The position numbers and the translations under genes were made by a program. 64,000 nt of DNA from assembly GCA_008012315.1 (NCBI GenBank), contig SSEL01000013.1:62001-126000 (forward strand), in the 5' to 3' direction. The DNA is from Rhodospirillaceae bacterium. Its GTDB lineage: Bacteria; Pseudomonadota; Alphaproteobacteria; Dongiales; Dongiaceae. The notes under the pieces were generated by a model. The model worked only from the letters and a program-made list of their open reading frames with translations, was not told the DNA's origin and did not search any database. Below are positions 17,959-26,768 of the stretch, piece after piece (within the stretch, counting starts at the first letter, position 1; each line of letters opens with the position of its first letter).

Positions 17959-20418
17959 CTATGCCTTCACCCGTTCATTCTTCGGATCGTAGAGCGGCTG
18001 CAGGCTGACCTTCGCCGGATAACGCTCGCAGGCGATTTCCAGCTCATAGCTGCCGCTCAGCACGTCTTCCGGCGAAACACCGCCTTGCGGGTTGCGGACA
18101 TAGCCGATGCCGATATTGGTTTGCAGCGTGTAGCCATAACCGCCCGATGCCAGCCAGCCGACCTGCTTGCCATTTCGGAAGATCGTTTCGCGTCCGAGCA
18201 ACACGATCGACGGATCGTCGACGGTGAAGCAGGCAAGAAGCTTTGGCAGTTTCTTCGCCGCGAGGGCCGAGAGGGCATCGCGGCCGAGGAAGGGGATATT
18301 CTTCTTCAGCTTCACCGCCCAGCCCATGCCGGCTTCCAGCGGTGAATGGTCGGGCGAAATGTCGCTCGACCAGGCGCGATAGAACTTCTCCAGGCGCAGG
18401 CTTTCAATGGCGCGGTAGCCGGCATTGGCCATGCCATGCGGCGCGCCGGACTGCATCAGCGCGTCATAGACCGCCGCCAGCCCGTCCATCGGCACATGCA
18501 GCTCCCAGCCGAGCTCGCCGACATAGGTGACGCGCAGGGCCCGCACGGGCACGCCGGCAATCATAACCTCCTGCATCGTGCCGAAGGGGAAGGCGCCATT
18601 GGAGACATCGCTCAGCGTCACTTCATGCAGCACATCCCGCGCCTTCGGCCCCATCAGCGACAAGACTCCATAGGCCGAGGTGACATCGATAAGACGTGCA
18701 TCGAGCCCCTCGGGAATATGCCGGCTGATCCAGGTGAAGTCATGCGTCGCATAGCCGGTGCCGGTGACGATGTAATAGGCATCCTCGGCGAGCCGTGTGA
18801 CGGTGAGATCGCATTCGATGCCGCCGCGCTGATTGAGCATCTGGGTATAGATGATGCTGCCCGGCTTTTTCGTCACGTCATTGGCGGCGATCCAGCTCAG
18901 CGCCGCTTCGGCATCCTTGCCGACCATCATGAATTTTGCGAAAGAGGTCTGGTCGATCACCACGACACGTTCGCGTGCCGCCTTGTGCTCCGCGCCTACA
19001 TGATCGAACCAGTTCTGTCTCCCGTAGCTGTAGACATCCTTCGGATCGATGCCTTTCGGGGCGAACCAGTTCGGCCTTTCCCAGCCGAGCTTCGAGCCGA
19101 AAACCGCACCCTGGTCCTTCAGCCGCCCGTAAAGTGGCGAGGTGCGGACGGGGCGGCCGCTTTCCAGCTCTTCATGCGGCCAGGCCATGGAATAGTGATG
19201 GGCATAGGCTTCCAGGGTCCGTGTCAGTACCCAGTTCCTGTCGCGATGCACCGTGCCGAAGCGGCGGATATCGACCGGCCACAGATCCATCGGCTGCTCG
19301 CCGGCTGCCACCCATTCCGCCAGGGCCCGGCCGGCGCCACCGCCGGAGGCGATGCCGAAAGCGTTGAAGCCGGCGCCGATATAGAAGTTCGCCAGTTCCG
19401 GGGCTTCGCCGAGAATGAAGTTGCCGTCCGGCGTGAAGCTCTCAGGCCCGTTGATCATCTGCTTGATGCCGGCTTGCTGCAGGCCGGGTACGCGGGCCAT
19501 GGCCTGTTCCATCAGCGGCTCGAAATGATCCCACTCATTCTCCAGGAGCTGGAAGGCAAAATTCTCCGGCAGCTTGCCGCGCTCGCCATTCGGCTTCCAG
19601 GGGATCGGGTTATGCTCATAGCCACCCATGACGAGACCGCCGACCTCCTCCTTGAAATAGATCAGGCGATCCGGATCGCGCAGGGTGGGCAGGTTCTTCG
19701 GCACGCCGTCCATCGCTTCGGTAACGATATATTGGTGCTGGACCGAGGTGAGGGGGACGCTGACGCCGGCAAGCTGGCCGATCTCGCGGGCCCATTGGCC
19801 ACCGCAATTGATCACCATATTGCAGCGGATCGTGCCCTTATCGGTGACGACGCCGACCGCACGGCCTTTCTCGATCACGATGCCAGTGACGGCCGTTTCC
19901 TCATAGATCTTCACGCCGTTCTGCCGCGCGCCCTTGGCCAGCGATTGGGCGATATCGGCCGGATTGACTTGGCCATCGGTCGGCAGGAAAGCGGCACCGA
20001 CAACATCGGAAATATCCATCACCGGCCAGAGCTTCTGCGCCTCCCGGGCGGTGAGGATCTCCATTTCCAGGCCGAAGGAATGGGCCGTGGTCGCCTGTCG
20101 CTTGATCTCCGTCAGGCGTTCCTGATTGCAGGCGAGACGCAGGCCGCCATTCATCTTCCAGCCGGTTGCCAGGCCGGTTTCCTGTTCCAGTTTGTTGTAG
20201 AGCTCGACCGAATATTTCAGGAGCTGGGTGATATTGGCCGAGGTGCGAAGCTGGCCGACCAGGCCCGCCGCATGCCAGGTCGAACCGCTGGTCAGTTTGT
20301 GGCGTTCGACGATGATCGTGTCCTTCCAGCCGAGCTTGGCGAGATGATAGGCGGTTGAGCAGCCGATGATACCGCCGCCGATCACGACAGCGCGGGCCTG
20401 GCTCGGAAAGTCGGACAT
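17959..20418 (-). CDS. Covalent-FAD dimethylglycine/sarcosine dehydrogenase-like enzyme with GcvT domain (copy 1)
   Basis: Two-part oxidative demethylase, 819 aa. The N-terminal DAO domain has the FAD motif VIGGGIIGCSTAYHL and the covalent-flavinylation His49 in GSTWHAAGLVGQLR. The C-terminal half is a GcvT/aminomethyltransferase fold (GELGWELHVPMDGL, then the YRAIESLRLEK strand) that in family members passes the methyl carbon to tetrahydrofolate. Family enzymes oxidise N-methyl groups of dimethylglycine, sarcosine and related amines. The third ATG (20418) is chosen because TGAGGT, which overlaps the upstream stop codon, is well spaced from it. It follows the kinase gene by 9 bp and is a clear paralogue of the enzyme at 26769. 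The exact substrate is unknown. Confidence 0.88.
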   Translation of the reverse strand: MSDFPSQARAVVIGGGIIGCSTAYHLAKLGWKDTIIVERHKLTSGSTWHAAGLVGQLRTSANITQLLKYSVELYNKLEQETGLATGWKMNGGLRLACNQERLTEIKRQATTAHSFGLEMEILTAREAQKLWPVMDISDVVGAAFLPTDGQVNPADIAQSLAKGARQNGVKIYEETAVTGIVIEKGRAVGVVTDKGTIRCNMVINCGGQWAREIGQLAGVSVPLTSVQHQYIVTEAMDGVPKNLPTLRDPDRLIYFKEEVGGLVMGGYEHNPIPWKPNGERGKLPENFAFQLLENEWDHFEPLMEQAMARVPGLQQAGIKQMINGPESFTPDGNFILGEAPELANFYIGAGFNAFGIASGGGAGRALAEWVAAGEQPMDLWPVDIRRFGTVHRDRNWVLTRTLEAYAHHYSMAWPHEELESGRPVRTSPLYGRLKDQGAVFGSKLGWERPNWFAPKGIDPKDVYSYGRQNWFDHVGAEHKAARERVVVIDQTSFAKFMMVGKDAEAALSWIAANDVTKKPGSIIYTQMLNQRGGIECDLTVTRLAEDAYYIVTGTGYATHDFTWISRHIPEGLDARLIDVTSAYGVLSLMGPKARDVLHEVTLSDVSNGAFPFGTMQEVMIAGVPVRALRVTYVGELGWELHVPMDGLAAVYDALMQSGAPHGMANAGYRAIESLRLEKFYRAWSSDISPDHSPLEAGMGWAVKLKKNIPFLGRDALSALAAKKLPKLLACFTVDDPSIVLLGRETIFRNGKQVGWLASGGYGYTLQTNIGIGYVRNPQGGVSPEDVLSGSYELEIACERYPAKVSLQPLYDPKNERVKA

Positions 20419-20427
20419 CATCATACC

Positions 20428-21327
20428 TCAGCGATGGGTGAGTTCGTCATAGGCGCGTTCGAACCGCGCCAGGTTCTCCGCCGTATAGGCGGCGTAATCG
20501 AAATCCAGCGTCGAATGAATCTCGGAGATCATGCTCCACAACGTTTCGCGCAGCAGCGAGGCGCATTTCATCGCGTGATAGCGACGCAGCAGATCATCAT
20601 CCGCGCGCTTCTCGAAATAGGCCTCCAGCAGCCAGATCTCATCCGCCGCCGGCACCTCATTGTTGGAACAAAGATTGGCGAGATCGAACAAGGGCGAGTT
20701 GAAGCCGGCATAATCCCAATCGATCAGCCAGAGCCGCTTGCCATCGTCGAGGAAATTGGATGGCAGCAGATCGTTATGGCCATAGACGATCTCGACCGCG
20801 CCGACCATGCGCTCCAGTTCCTCGGCAATGCCCATCAAGCGCTGCAGCGCTTCGAGATGGCGGCTGTTGCCGTCCTTCAGGCTATGGGCGTAATCGCGCA
20901 GCACGTGGAAGACCCAGAAGATCAAGGCCGGCCCGCGCACATGCTTCGGCATTTCGTGATGACATCGACGGATAAGATCGAGAATCCGCGTGAGATTATG
21001 CCGCTGCCTGACATCTTCGGCCGCGAAGGTGCGGGCATCGATGAAATCGAAGATCAGCGTGCCTGGCGCGGTATGCCGGACGGAAGGCGAAAGGCCGCAG
21101 GACGCGGCGGCACGGCTGGCAGCCAGTTCATTGAAGCGCATGACGCCATGAACCGGGATATCGTCGCCGATCCGGACGAAATATTTGCACCCGCCATCCT
21201 CGACCATGAAATTCGCATTGGTGATGCCGCCTTTGATCTGGATCGGGCTGACCGGCCCGGTCCAGAAATCCAACGCCGCAGCTTGTTCCAGCGCCGTGGT
21301 CACGATCGCGAAACCCTCATGCGTCAT
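20428..21327 (-). CDS. Choline/ethanolamine-kinase-like phosphotransferase (copy 1)
   Basis: Protein-kinase-fold small-molecule kinase of the APH/choline kinase group, 299 aa. The ATP-site glycine region is KGGITNANFMV. The catalytic loop H184-N-D186-x4-N191 (GHNDLLPSN) and the metal-binding Asp203 in LIDWDYAG are intact, so it should be active. It is followed at once by the dehydrogenase gene with the stop inside that gene's ribosome-binding site, implying a two-gene transcript. The upstream gap carries an inverted repeat at 21379-21412. The substrate is presumably a hydroxylated amine such as an amino-alcohol (inference); choline itself is only one possibility. Confidence 0.82.
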   Translation of the reverse strand: MTHEGFAIVTTALEQAAALDFWTGPVSPIQIKGGITNANFMVEDGGCKYFVRIGDDIPVHGVMRFNELAASRAAASCGLSPSVRHTAPGTLIFDFIDARTFAAEDVRQRHNLTRILDLIRRCHHEMPKHVRGPALIFWVFHVLRDYAHSLKDGNSRHLEALQRLMGIAEELERMVGAVEIVYGHNDLLPSNFLDDGKRLWLIDWDYAGFNSPLFDLANLCSNNEVPAADEIWLLEAYFEKRADDDLLRRYHAMKCASLLRETLWSMISEIHSTLDFDYAAYTAENLARFERAYDELTHR

Positions 21328-21378
21328 CGCCTCCTTGCTGCCGGAAAAGTGCCATGCTTCCGGGTGGACATCAATGCA

Positions 21379-21412
21379 AAAACAACAAAGAATGACGGAT
21401 TTATGTTGTTTT
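21379..21412. promoter_or_regulatory. Inverted repeat, candidate operator upstream of kinase copy 1
   Basis: Half-sites AAAACAACAA (21379-21388) and ATGTTGTTTT (21403-21412) are inverted with 9 of 10 positions matching. They sit between the kinase start (21327) and the stop of the DeoR gene, overlapping that stop. A closely related pair occurs at 26648-26692. Confidence 0.45.
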
Positions 21413-22202
21413 AAGTGGCAATCTGCACCTGAACATCTGCCGCTTCCAACTTTTCCGCCACATTCGGCGGCGGCGGGCCGTCGGTGATCAGCAGATCGAT
21501 ATCCTCGAAACCGCAGGCGACGATCAGGCCCTTGGCGCTGAACTTGCTGCTATCGGCGGCGACGATGACGCGTTCCGCCCGCTTGACCAGCGCCCGGCAA
21601 ACCTCCGCTTCGCACAGATGGTTGTCCATCAATCCTTGATCGGCGCTGAGGGCGGCGGCGGAAACGATCGCCGTATGCACGCTGAACTGCGCGATGAAGG
21701 CAAGGGCGGCGGGGCCGAACACGGCGGTGTCATCCGCCCGCATCTCGCCGCCGGCGAGAAAGACCCGGTTGCCGCTGCCCTGACTGAGATGCTGGGCGAT
21801 CGGCGCGGAGATGGTGATGGCCGTCAGATTGCGATGGCCGCGCAAGGCCTCGGCGACAAAGATCGTCGTGCTGCCGCTGTCGATCAGCAGGGATTCGCCG
21901 TCGACGATCTCGCGGGCGACGGCGGCGGCAATCAGGCTCTTGCCGGCCATGTTCTCGGACATGCGCCGCTGCAACGGCTGGTCGTCGCGCCGGTCCGGCC
22001 AATGCACATTGCCATGGCTTTTCACCACCAGGCCCTTGGCGGCCAGCAGCCGGATATCGCGCCGGACGGTTTCGGTGGAGACCTCCAATGCTTCGGCCAG
22101 GCCGCTGATGCTGCAGATCTGTTCGCGCCGGAGCATCTCCAGCAAGGCACCCTGGCGGTCGTTCAGGCGCAGGGCCGGTAAATCCAATGCGACATCACTC
22201 AT
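21411..22202 (-). CDS. DeoR-family transcriptional regulator
   Basis: DNA-binding regulator of 263 aa. The N-terminal winged helix-turn-helix spans residues 14-70, with ISGLAEALEVSTETVRRDIRLL as the recognition region (the TVRRDI tail is the DeoR hallmark). The C-terminal DeoRC sensor domain has the GSTTIFVAEAL phosphate/sugar-binding turn near residue 110 and the LAGGEMRADDTAVFGP segment. DeoR regulators usually sense a phosphorylated intermediate, which fits a locus with two small-molecule kinases. It lies between the ABC permease gene and the kinase/dehydrogenase pair, all on the minus strand. Likely regulator of the island (inference). Confidence 0.9.
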   Translation of the reverse strand: MSDVALDLPALRLNDRQGALLEMLRREQICSISGLAEALEVSTETVRRDIRLLAAKGLVVKSHGNVHWPDRRDDQPLQRRMSENMAGKSLIAAAVAREIVDGESLLIDSGSTTIFVAEALRGHRNLTAITISAPIAQHLSQGSGNRVFLAGGEMRADDTAVFGPAALAFIAQFSVHTAIVSAAALSADQGLMDNHLCEAEVCRALVKRAERVIVAADSSKFSAKGLIVACGFEDIDLLITDGPPPPNVAEKLEAADVQVQIAT

Positions 22203-22307
22203 GGCGGGCCTCCCGGGGGCTCCTAACGCTGGCTTGGAACGCTGATACGTGACATTGCAGGCAGTCCTGCCTGCGTGGCGCTAGCTGTCTCCGCCCAGAT
22301 GCCCAAG

Positions 22308-24329
22308 TCAATGATTCGCTGCTCCGGTTTCTGCCGCCGCCAGGCCCATGCCCTGGCGCAACCGCCGGGCCCAGGCCGACATCAGCCGGTCCGCCGTGAT
22401 GCCGATGAAGGCAATGGCGAGACCGGCAACGATGCCGCGGCCCGGATCGGCCTTGGTCAGAGCGATATAGACCTCCTGGCCCAGATCGCGGGTGCCGACC
22501 AACGCCGTGATTACCAGCATGCTGAGGGCCAGCAGGATCGTCTGGTTGATGCCGAGCAGGATCTCCGGCAGCGCCAAAGGCAGTTGCACGCGCCAGAGAA
22601 GCTGGCGGCGGGTGCAGCCCATGGCGGTCGCCGCCTCGGTCAAATGCGCCGGCACCTGCCGGATGCCGTGGCTGGTATAACGGATGGCCGGCGCCACGGC
22701 GAAGAAGACGATGGCGATCATGGCAGTGACGTCACCGACCCGGAACAGCATCACCACCGGGATCAGGTAGACGAAGCTGGGCAGGGTTTGCAGCGTATCG
22801 ACCACGATGCCGAGAATGCGGTTCGCCAGTGCCCGCCGGCCGCCGAGAACGCCGAGGGGAATGCCGATCAGGCAGGCGAAGATGGCCGAGATGCCGCAGA
22901 GATAGACGGTGATCATTGCCTTTTCCCACAGGCCAACCACGGCGCTGAAGGCGAAGAGCAGCATGGCCAGGATCGCCAGGTGCCAACCCTGCTTCCGGCG
23001 TATGCCGCCGAGATAAAGTCCCAGCAGGCCGAGCGCCGCGACCAGCACGATCCAGGGTGTCTTCAGCAGAAACTGCTTCACCGGATTGAGCAGATGGAGC
23101 AGCAGCCAGGTGCGGGTTGCATCGATTGCATCGAAGAAGTTCACATTGATCCAGGCGATCATCTCGCTCCAGATCGGCCCCGTGGTTAGCGTCATATCCT
23201 TCGGCAGGCTGGCAAGCCACGGCCAGACCAGGCCACCCAGTGTGGTGACGATGAGAACGGCGAGGGCGACCAATGCGTATCGATGGCGGCGTGCCGGCGC
23301 CGTCGGATCGAGCGGGCCTTGATCGGCGGCGGCCTGGCTGAGCCGGTCGAGGGCAATCGCAAGAGCGACGATGGCGAGGCCGGCTTCCAAGGCCCTGCCG
23401 ATATCCAGCGACCGCAAGGCCAGCAGCACGTCGTAGCCGAGTCCGCCGGCGCCGATCATCGAGGCGATGATCACCATGTTGAGGGTCATCATGATGACCT
23501 GGTTCACGCCGACCATAAGGAGCGGGCGGGCCGTTGGAATCATCACCCGCCACAGCCGCTGGCGCCGTGTGCAGCCGGCCATGCTGGCGAAATCCTGGAT
23601 ATCCTCCGGCACCTGCCGCAAGGCGAGCGCAGTTGCCCGCACCATCGGCGGCATGGCGAAGATGATGGTGGCGATCATCGCCGAGACAGGACCGAAGCCG
23701 AACAGCAACAGCACCGGTACCAGATAGGCAAAGGCCGGCACGGTCTGCATCAGATCCAGCATCGGCCGGATGGCATAGGTATCGAACTTTGGGCTGTGAT
23801 AAGCGAGAATGCCGAAGCCGAGGCCGAGCAGCACGGCGAAGGGCACGCAAATGGCGATCGAGGCCAGGGTCAGCATGGCGCTGTCCCACTGGCCGAACAG
23901 CGCGATATAGCTGAAGCAGATACAGGCGATGAGGGCGATCCGGCCGCCGCCCAGCAGGCGGCCCAGCAAGGTAAAGGCGACAACTAGGCCGAGCCAGGAG
24001 AGCCGCGGCAGGTGCAGGGCCTCGGCGCCATTGCCGATGGTAAAACCCTTGGCCAGCAGGCCGAGCGCCAGATCGAGCGGTAGCTGCAGCATCGAGGCGA
24101 TGGCACGGGTGACGATGGAGAAATTCTTCACCACCCATTTCATCAACGCCTTCAGTTCGGCGGCGAGGGGAATGATCCACTGCTTCGGATAGTCGATCGC
24201 CCAGGGGGCAAGGCTCGGCAGGCTGATCAGCGCGATCGCGACCAGCAGCAAGGCGATCCAGGCAAGCGACCAGCGCCAATTGCGCCAGCGCAAGGCCGAT
24301 GCCGGTGCGGTCTGGTCAAGCACGGCCAT
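22308..24329 (-). CDS. Twin-domain ABC permease, glycine-betaine/proline (OpuA/ProW) type
   Basis: Inner-membrane permease of 673 aa in which two complete binding-protein-dependent permease domains are fused. The two EAA-type coupling loops are visible as GCTRRQRLWRVMIP (about 252-265) and GCTRRQLLWRVQLP (about 571-584), each preceded by the family's P-A/S-F-x-Y-L-x-P-V helix and followed by the GINQ/GVNQ segment. ProW and OpuAB have one such domain and act as homodimers, so here one polypeptide should form the whole channel. It starts 12 bp after the ATPase gene's stop. The two halves are clearly related, indicating a tandem duplication and fusion. Confidence 0.9.
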   Translation of the reverse strand: MAVLDQTAPASALRWRNWRWSLAWIALLLVAIALISLPSLAPWAIDYPKQWIIPLAAELKALMKWVVKNFSIVTRAIASMLQLPLDLALGLLAKGFTIGNGAEALHLPRLSWLGLVVAFTLLGRLLGGGRIALIACICFSYIALFGQWDSAMLTLASIAICVPFAVLLGLGFGILAYHSPKFDTYAIRPMLDLMQTVPAFAYLVPVLLLFGFGPVSAMIATIIFAMPPMVRATALALRQVPEDIQDFASMAGCTRRQRLWRVMIPTARPLLMVGVNQVIMMTLNMVIIASMIGAGGLGYDVLLALRSLDIGRALEAGLAIVALAIALDRLSQAAADQGPLDPTAPARRHRYALVALAVLIVTTLGGLVWPWLASLPKDMTLTTGPIWSEMIAWINVNFFDAIDATRTWLLLHLLNPVKQFLLKTPWIVLVAALGLLGLYLGGIRRKQGWHLAILAMLLFAFSAVVGLWEKAMITVYLCGISAIFACLIGIPLGVLGGRRALANRILGIVVDTLQTLPSFVYLIPVVMLFRVGDVTAMIAIVFFAVAPAIRYTSHGIRQVPAHLTEAATAMGCTRRQLLWRVQLPLALPEILLGINQTILLALSMLVITALVGTRDLGQEVYIALTKADPGRGIVAGLAIAFIGITADRLMSAWARRLRQGMGLAAAETGAANH

Positions 24330-24341
24330 GACGGAGCCGGC

Positions 24342-25415
24342 TCATCTTTGTGCCTCACGGCCGATCAATGTCGCCAGCACCGCATCGGGCGTCAGCTCAC
24401 CAATGACGCTGCCATCAGCGGCCGTGACGGCGACCGGCTTGCCGCCGCCGATCACCTGCGCCGCCACGGCCTGGATCTTCAGGTCGGCGGCAACGGCGCT
24501 GTCGAAATGACCGGCGCTGCGCGGCCGCATGGCGCTGGCGGCTGAAACCACCTTGGCGCGTTGCACGTCACGGGTGAATTCCGCGACATACTCGGTCGCC
24601 GGATGGGTCACCAGTTCCTCCGGCGTGCCGGTCTGGATGACGGCGCCATCCTTCATGATGGCGATCCGGTCGGCGAGGCGAATGGCCTCGTCGAAATCAT
24701 GGGTGACGAAGACCATGGTCTTCTTCAGCACGTTCTGCAGCCGCAGCAACTCGCTTTGCATCTCGCGCCGGATCAGGGGATCGAGCGCGGAGAACGGTTC
24801 ATCCAGGAACCAGAGTTCCGGATTGACGGCGAGGCTGCGGGCGATCCCGACGCGCTGCTGCTGGCCGCCGGAAAGCTGGCGGGGATAGGATTGCTCGCGA
24901 CCCTTCAATCCGACCAGGTCGATGACTTCCATCGCCCGCTGCAGACGTTCCGCCTTGCCGACATTCTGGACCGACAAGGGAAAGGCGACATTCTCGAGAA
25001 CGGTGAGATGCGGCAGCAGCGCGAAGTTCTGGAACACCATGCCCATTTTGTGCCGGCGGATATCGATCAACCGCGTTTCATCGGCTTTCAGCAGGTCATC
25101 GCCATCGAGCAGGATCGAGCCGGCGCTGGGTTCGATCAGCCGTGAGAGGCAACGCAGCAGCGTGGATTTGCCGGAGCCGGAGAGACCCATGACGATGAAG
25201 ATCTCACCATCATGAATATCCAGGCTGACATCGCGTACCGCCGCCAGCAGGCCGGCATCGGCGATCTGATCGGCAGAGGGAGGCGTCGAGCGGTTTTGCA
25301 GGAAACGTTCGGCTTCGCGGCCGAAGACCTTCCAGACATTGCGGCAGGAAAGTTTGACGGGCCTGTCGGTCATGAGCCTCTCGGTAACGGGCATTCGCGT
25401 CACTGTCTCAGTCAT
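24342..25415 (-). CDS. ABC transporter ATP-binding protein, glycine-betaine/proline (ProV/OpuAA) type
   Basis: ATPase of 357 aa. Walker A GLSGSGKST, signature LSGGQQQRVGIARSLA and Walker B WFLDEPFSALDP are intact. The N-terminal extension before the P-loop and the E-I-F-I-V-M-G-L start are typical of ProV. The C-terminal about 80 residues resemble a degenerate CBS-type module, which in OpuA senses ionic strength. ATG 25415 is preceded by GAGG at 4 nt. A long hairpin lies in its leader at 25469-25516. It encodes the partner of the permease at 22308 and the binding protein at 25579. Confidence 0.9.
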   Translation of the reverse strand: MTETVTRMPVTERLMTDRPVKLSCRNVWKVFGREAERFLQNRSTPPSADQIADAGLLAAVRDVSLDIHDGEIFIVMGLSGSGKSTLLRCLSRLIEPSAGSILLDGDDLLKADETRLIDIRRHKMGMVFQNFALLPHLTVLENVAFPLSVQNVGKAERLQRAMEVIDLVGLKGREQSYPRQLSGGQQQRVGIARSLAVNPELWFLDEPFSALDPLIRREMQSELLRLQNVLKKTMVFVTHDFDEAIRLADRIAIMKDGAVIQTGTPEELVTHPATEYVAEFTRDVQRAKVVSAASAMRPRSAGHFDSAVAADLKIQAVAAQVIGGGKPVAVTAADGSVIGELTPDAVLATLIGREAQR

Positions 25416-25468
25416 TCGGCCTCGATCGATCGAATCTAAAAAGTGAAGGCCACGTTGCCGGGAGAAGC

Positions 25469-25516
25469 GGTATGGCGGTGGCAACTCAGGGACGGGTGAG
25501 TTGCCACCGCGATACC
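25469..25516. other. Strong stem-loop between binding-protein and ATPase genes
   Basis: Perfect 14-bp arms at 25475-25488 and 25497-25510 around an 8-nt loop, extended by five more pairs after one mismatch (25469-25473 with 25512-25516). No U-tract follows on the minus strand. It lies in the 163-bp gap after the binding-protein stop, a position suited to protecting the upstream mRNA end. Confidence 0.6.
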
Positions 25517-25578
25517 ATTGTCAGGTTGAGGCGCCTTTCATCTCCGGCACCGGCCGGTCGGCAGCGTGGCCAGGCGGG

Positions 25579-26565
25579 CTATTCAGCCCATTTCTTGATG
25601 TCGGCCTGATGCTTGGCCACCCAGGCATCGGCAACCTCATCGATCGACTTCTTGTCGAGGTCGATCTCGCCGATCATGGCGTCCAATTCATCGGTATCCA
25701 TCGTGAAGTTCTTGGTGATCTTATAGGCTTCCGGCCATTTGTCCTTCATGCCCGCCCAGCCATATTTCCAGATCTCGCCATGGGGTTTGCCACAGTCATA
25801 TGTGGCATCCGGATTGATGCCCCATTTCGGATCTTCGTAGCATTCCTTGGTGTATTCGGGGAATTGCACCCATTCGCCCTTGAACTTCGCCGGCGCCCAA
25901 TGCGGCGAATAGATCCACAAGATGATCGGCGCCTTGCGCTGATAGGCAGATTCCAGTTCGGCGAACATGGCGGCATCGGTCCCGGCATGCACCACCTCGA
26001 AAGGCAGGCCGAGGGCTTCGACGCGCTCGTCATCGAAACCACCCCAGGTCACCGGGCCGCCGAGATAGCGTCCCTTGGGTGCCGTTTCCGGCGTCGAGAA
26101 AGCCTCGGCGCATTTCGGATCCTTCAGCGCTTCCCAATTCGGCAGGCCGGGGCATTTTTCCTTCATATATTCGGGGAACCACCATTCTTCCTTGGCCCTG
26201 GGACCGAGCTTACCGAGATTTTCCGTCTGCCCGCTGGCATCGGCATCGGCCATCGCTTCCTTGGCCGTGGTGTCCCAATATTCCACGCCGACCGTGAGAT
26301 CGCCGGTGCGCAAGCCGGTATTGATGCTGGCGAGATAATCCGACGTCACCAGCTCCACATTGTAGCCCTGCGCTTTCAAAATCTTCGAGAGAATGGTGGC
26401 GTTCAGATTGACGCCGGTCCAGTCGAACAGCGCGATCTTGATCGTATCCGTGCTTTCGGGAACCGCGGCCATGGCCCGTTGCGGCAGCACCGACGTCGAG
26501 AAAACAGCAAGGGATAAAACAGATGCAACGATGCCGGCCGCACCGGCCAGCCTAAGCTTGGACAT
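25579..26565 (-). CDS. Glycine-betaine-type ABC substrate-binding protein (OpuAC/ProX domain)
   Basis: Periplasmic binding protein of 328 aa with a signal peptide ending AMAAVPE. The OpuAC-type fold is visible from ALFDWTGVNLNATILSKIL through VEYWDTTAKEAM, with several Trp/Tyr residues (WWFPEY, GGPVTWGGF, WIYSPHWAPAKF) of the kind that build the aromatic cage for quaternary amines. Two cysteine pairs could form disulfides. ATG 26565 is selected by GGAGGCGG directly upstream. First gene of the leftward run to 17959. The ligand is likely a methylated quaternary or tertiary amine (inference from the family and the neighbouring demethylases). Confidence 0.88.
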   Translation of the reverse strand: MSKLRLAGAAGIVASVLSLAVFSTSVLPQRAMAAVPESTDTIKIALFDWTGVNLNATILSKILKAQGYNVELVTSDYLASINTGLRTGDLTVGVEYWDTTAKEAMADADASGQTENLGKLGPRAKEEWWFPEYMKEKCPGLPNWEALKDPKCAEAFSTPETAPKGRYLGGPVTWGGFDDERVEALGLPFEVVHAGTDAAMFAELESAYQRKAPIILWIYSPHWAPAKFKGEWVQFPEYTKECYEDPKWGINPDATYDCGKPHGEIWKYGWAGMKDKWPEAYKITKNFTMDTDELDAMIGEIDLDKKSIDEVADAWVAKHQADIKKWAE

Positions 26566-26647
26566 CTCCGCCTCCATGCAAATTTGTTGCTTATTGTTTG
26601 GCGCTTTTGCGCCTCATTGCACGCCTGACTTCTCAATTGAACGCTAA

Positions 26648-26692
26648 AAAGCCACATAAGAGCAAGATTTATTTTTGTATTCATGTGGTTTT
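26648..26692. promoter_or_regulatory. Inverted repeat, candidate operator in the divergent promoter of the island
   Basis: Half-sites AAAGCCACAT (26648-26657) and ATGTGGTTTT (26683-26692), 9 of 10 positions inverted. The right half differs from the one at 21403-21412 by a single base (ATGT[T/G]GTTTT). Half-site centres are 35 bp apart here and 24 bp apart there, about one helical turn different. It lies between the binding-protein gene (-) and dehydrogenase copy 2 (+), so one regulator could control both directions. Confidence 0.45.
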
Positions 26693-26768
26693 GTGTCATC
26701 AATAATCGTGCTCTGCATCTCGGCCGGGCTCCGCCGGGATCGGTTGAAGACTTTCGGGGAGGATTGGA

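Noticed and set aside
18346..20358. 670-codon open frame antisense to dehydrogenase copy 1
   Set aside because: It mirrors a gene with clear FAD and GcvT motifs; its own translation is low-information and has no recognisable domain. Long antisense frames are expected in GC-rich DNA.
22732..24279. 515-codon alternative minus-strand frame within the permease gene
   Set aside because: Its translation is Arg/Pro-rich and soluble, unlike the strongly hydrophobic, motif-bearing permease frame in the same place.
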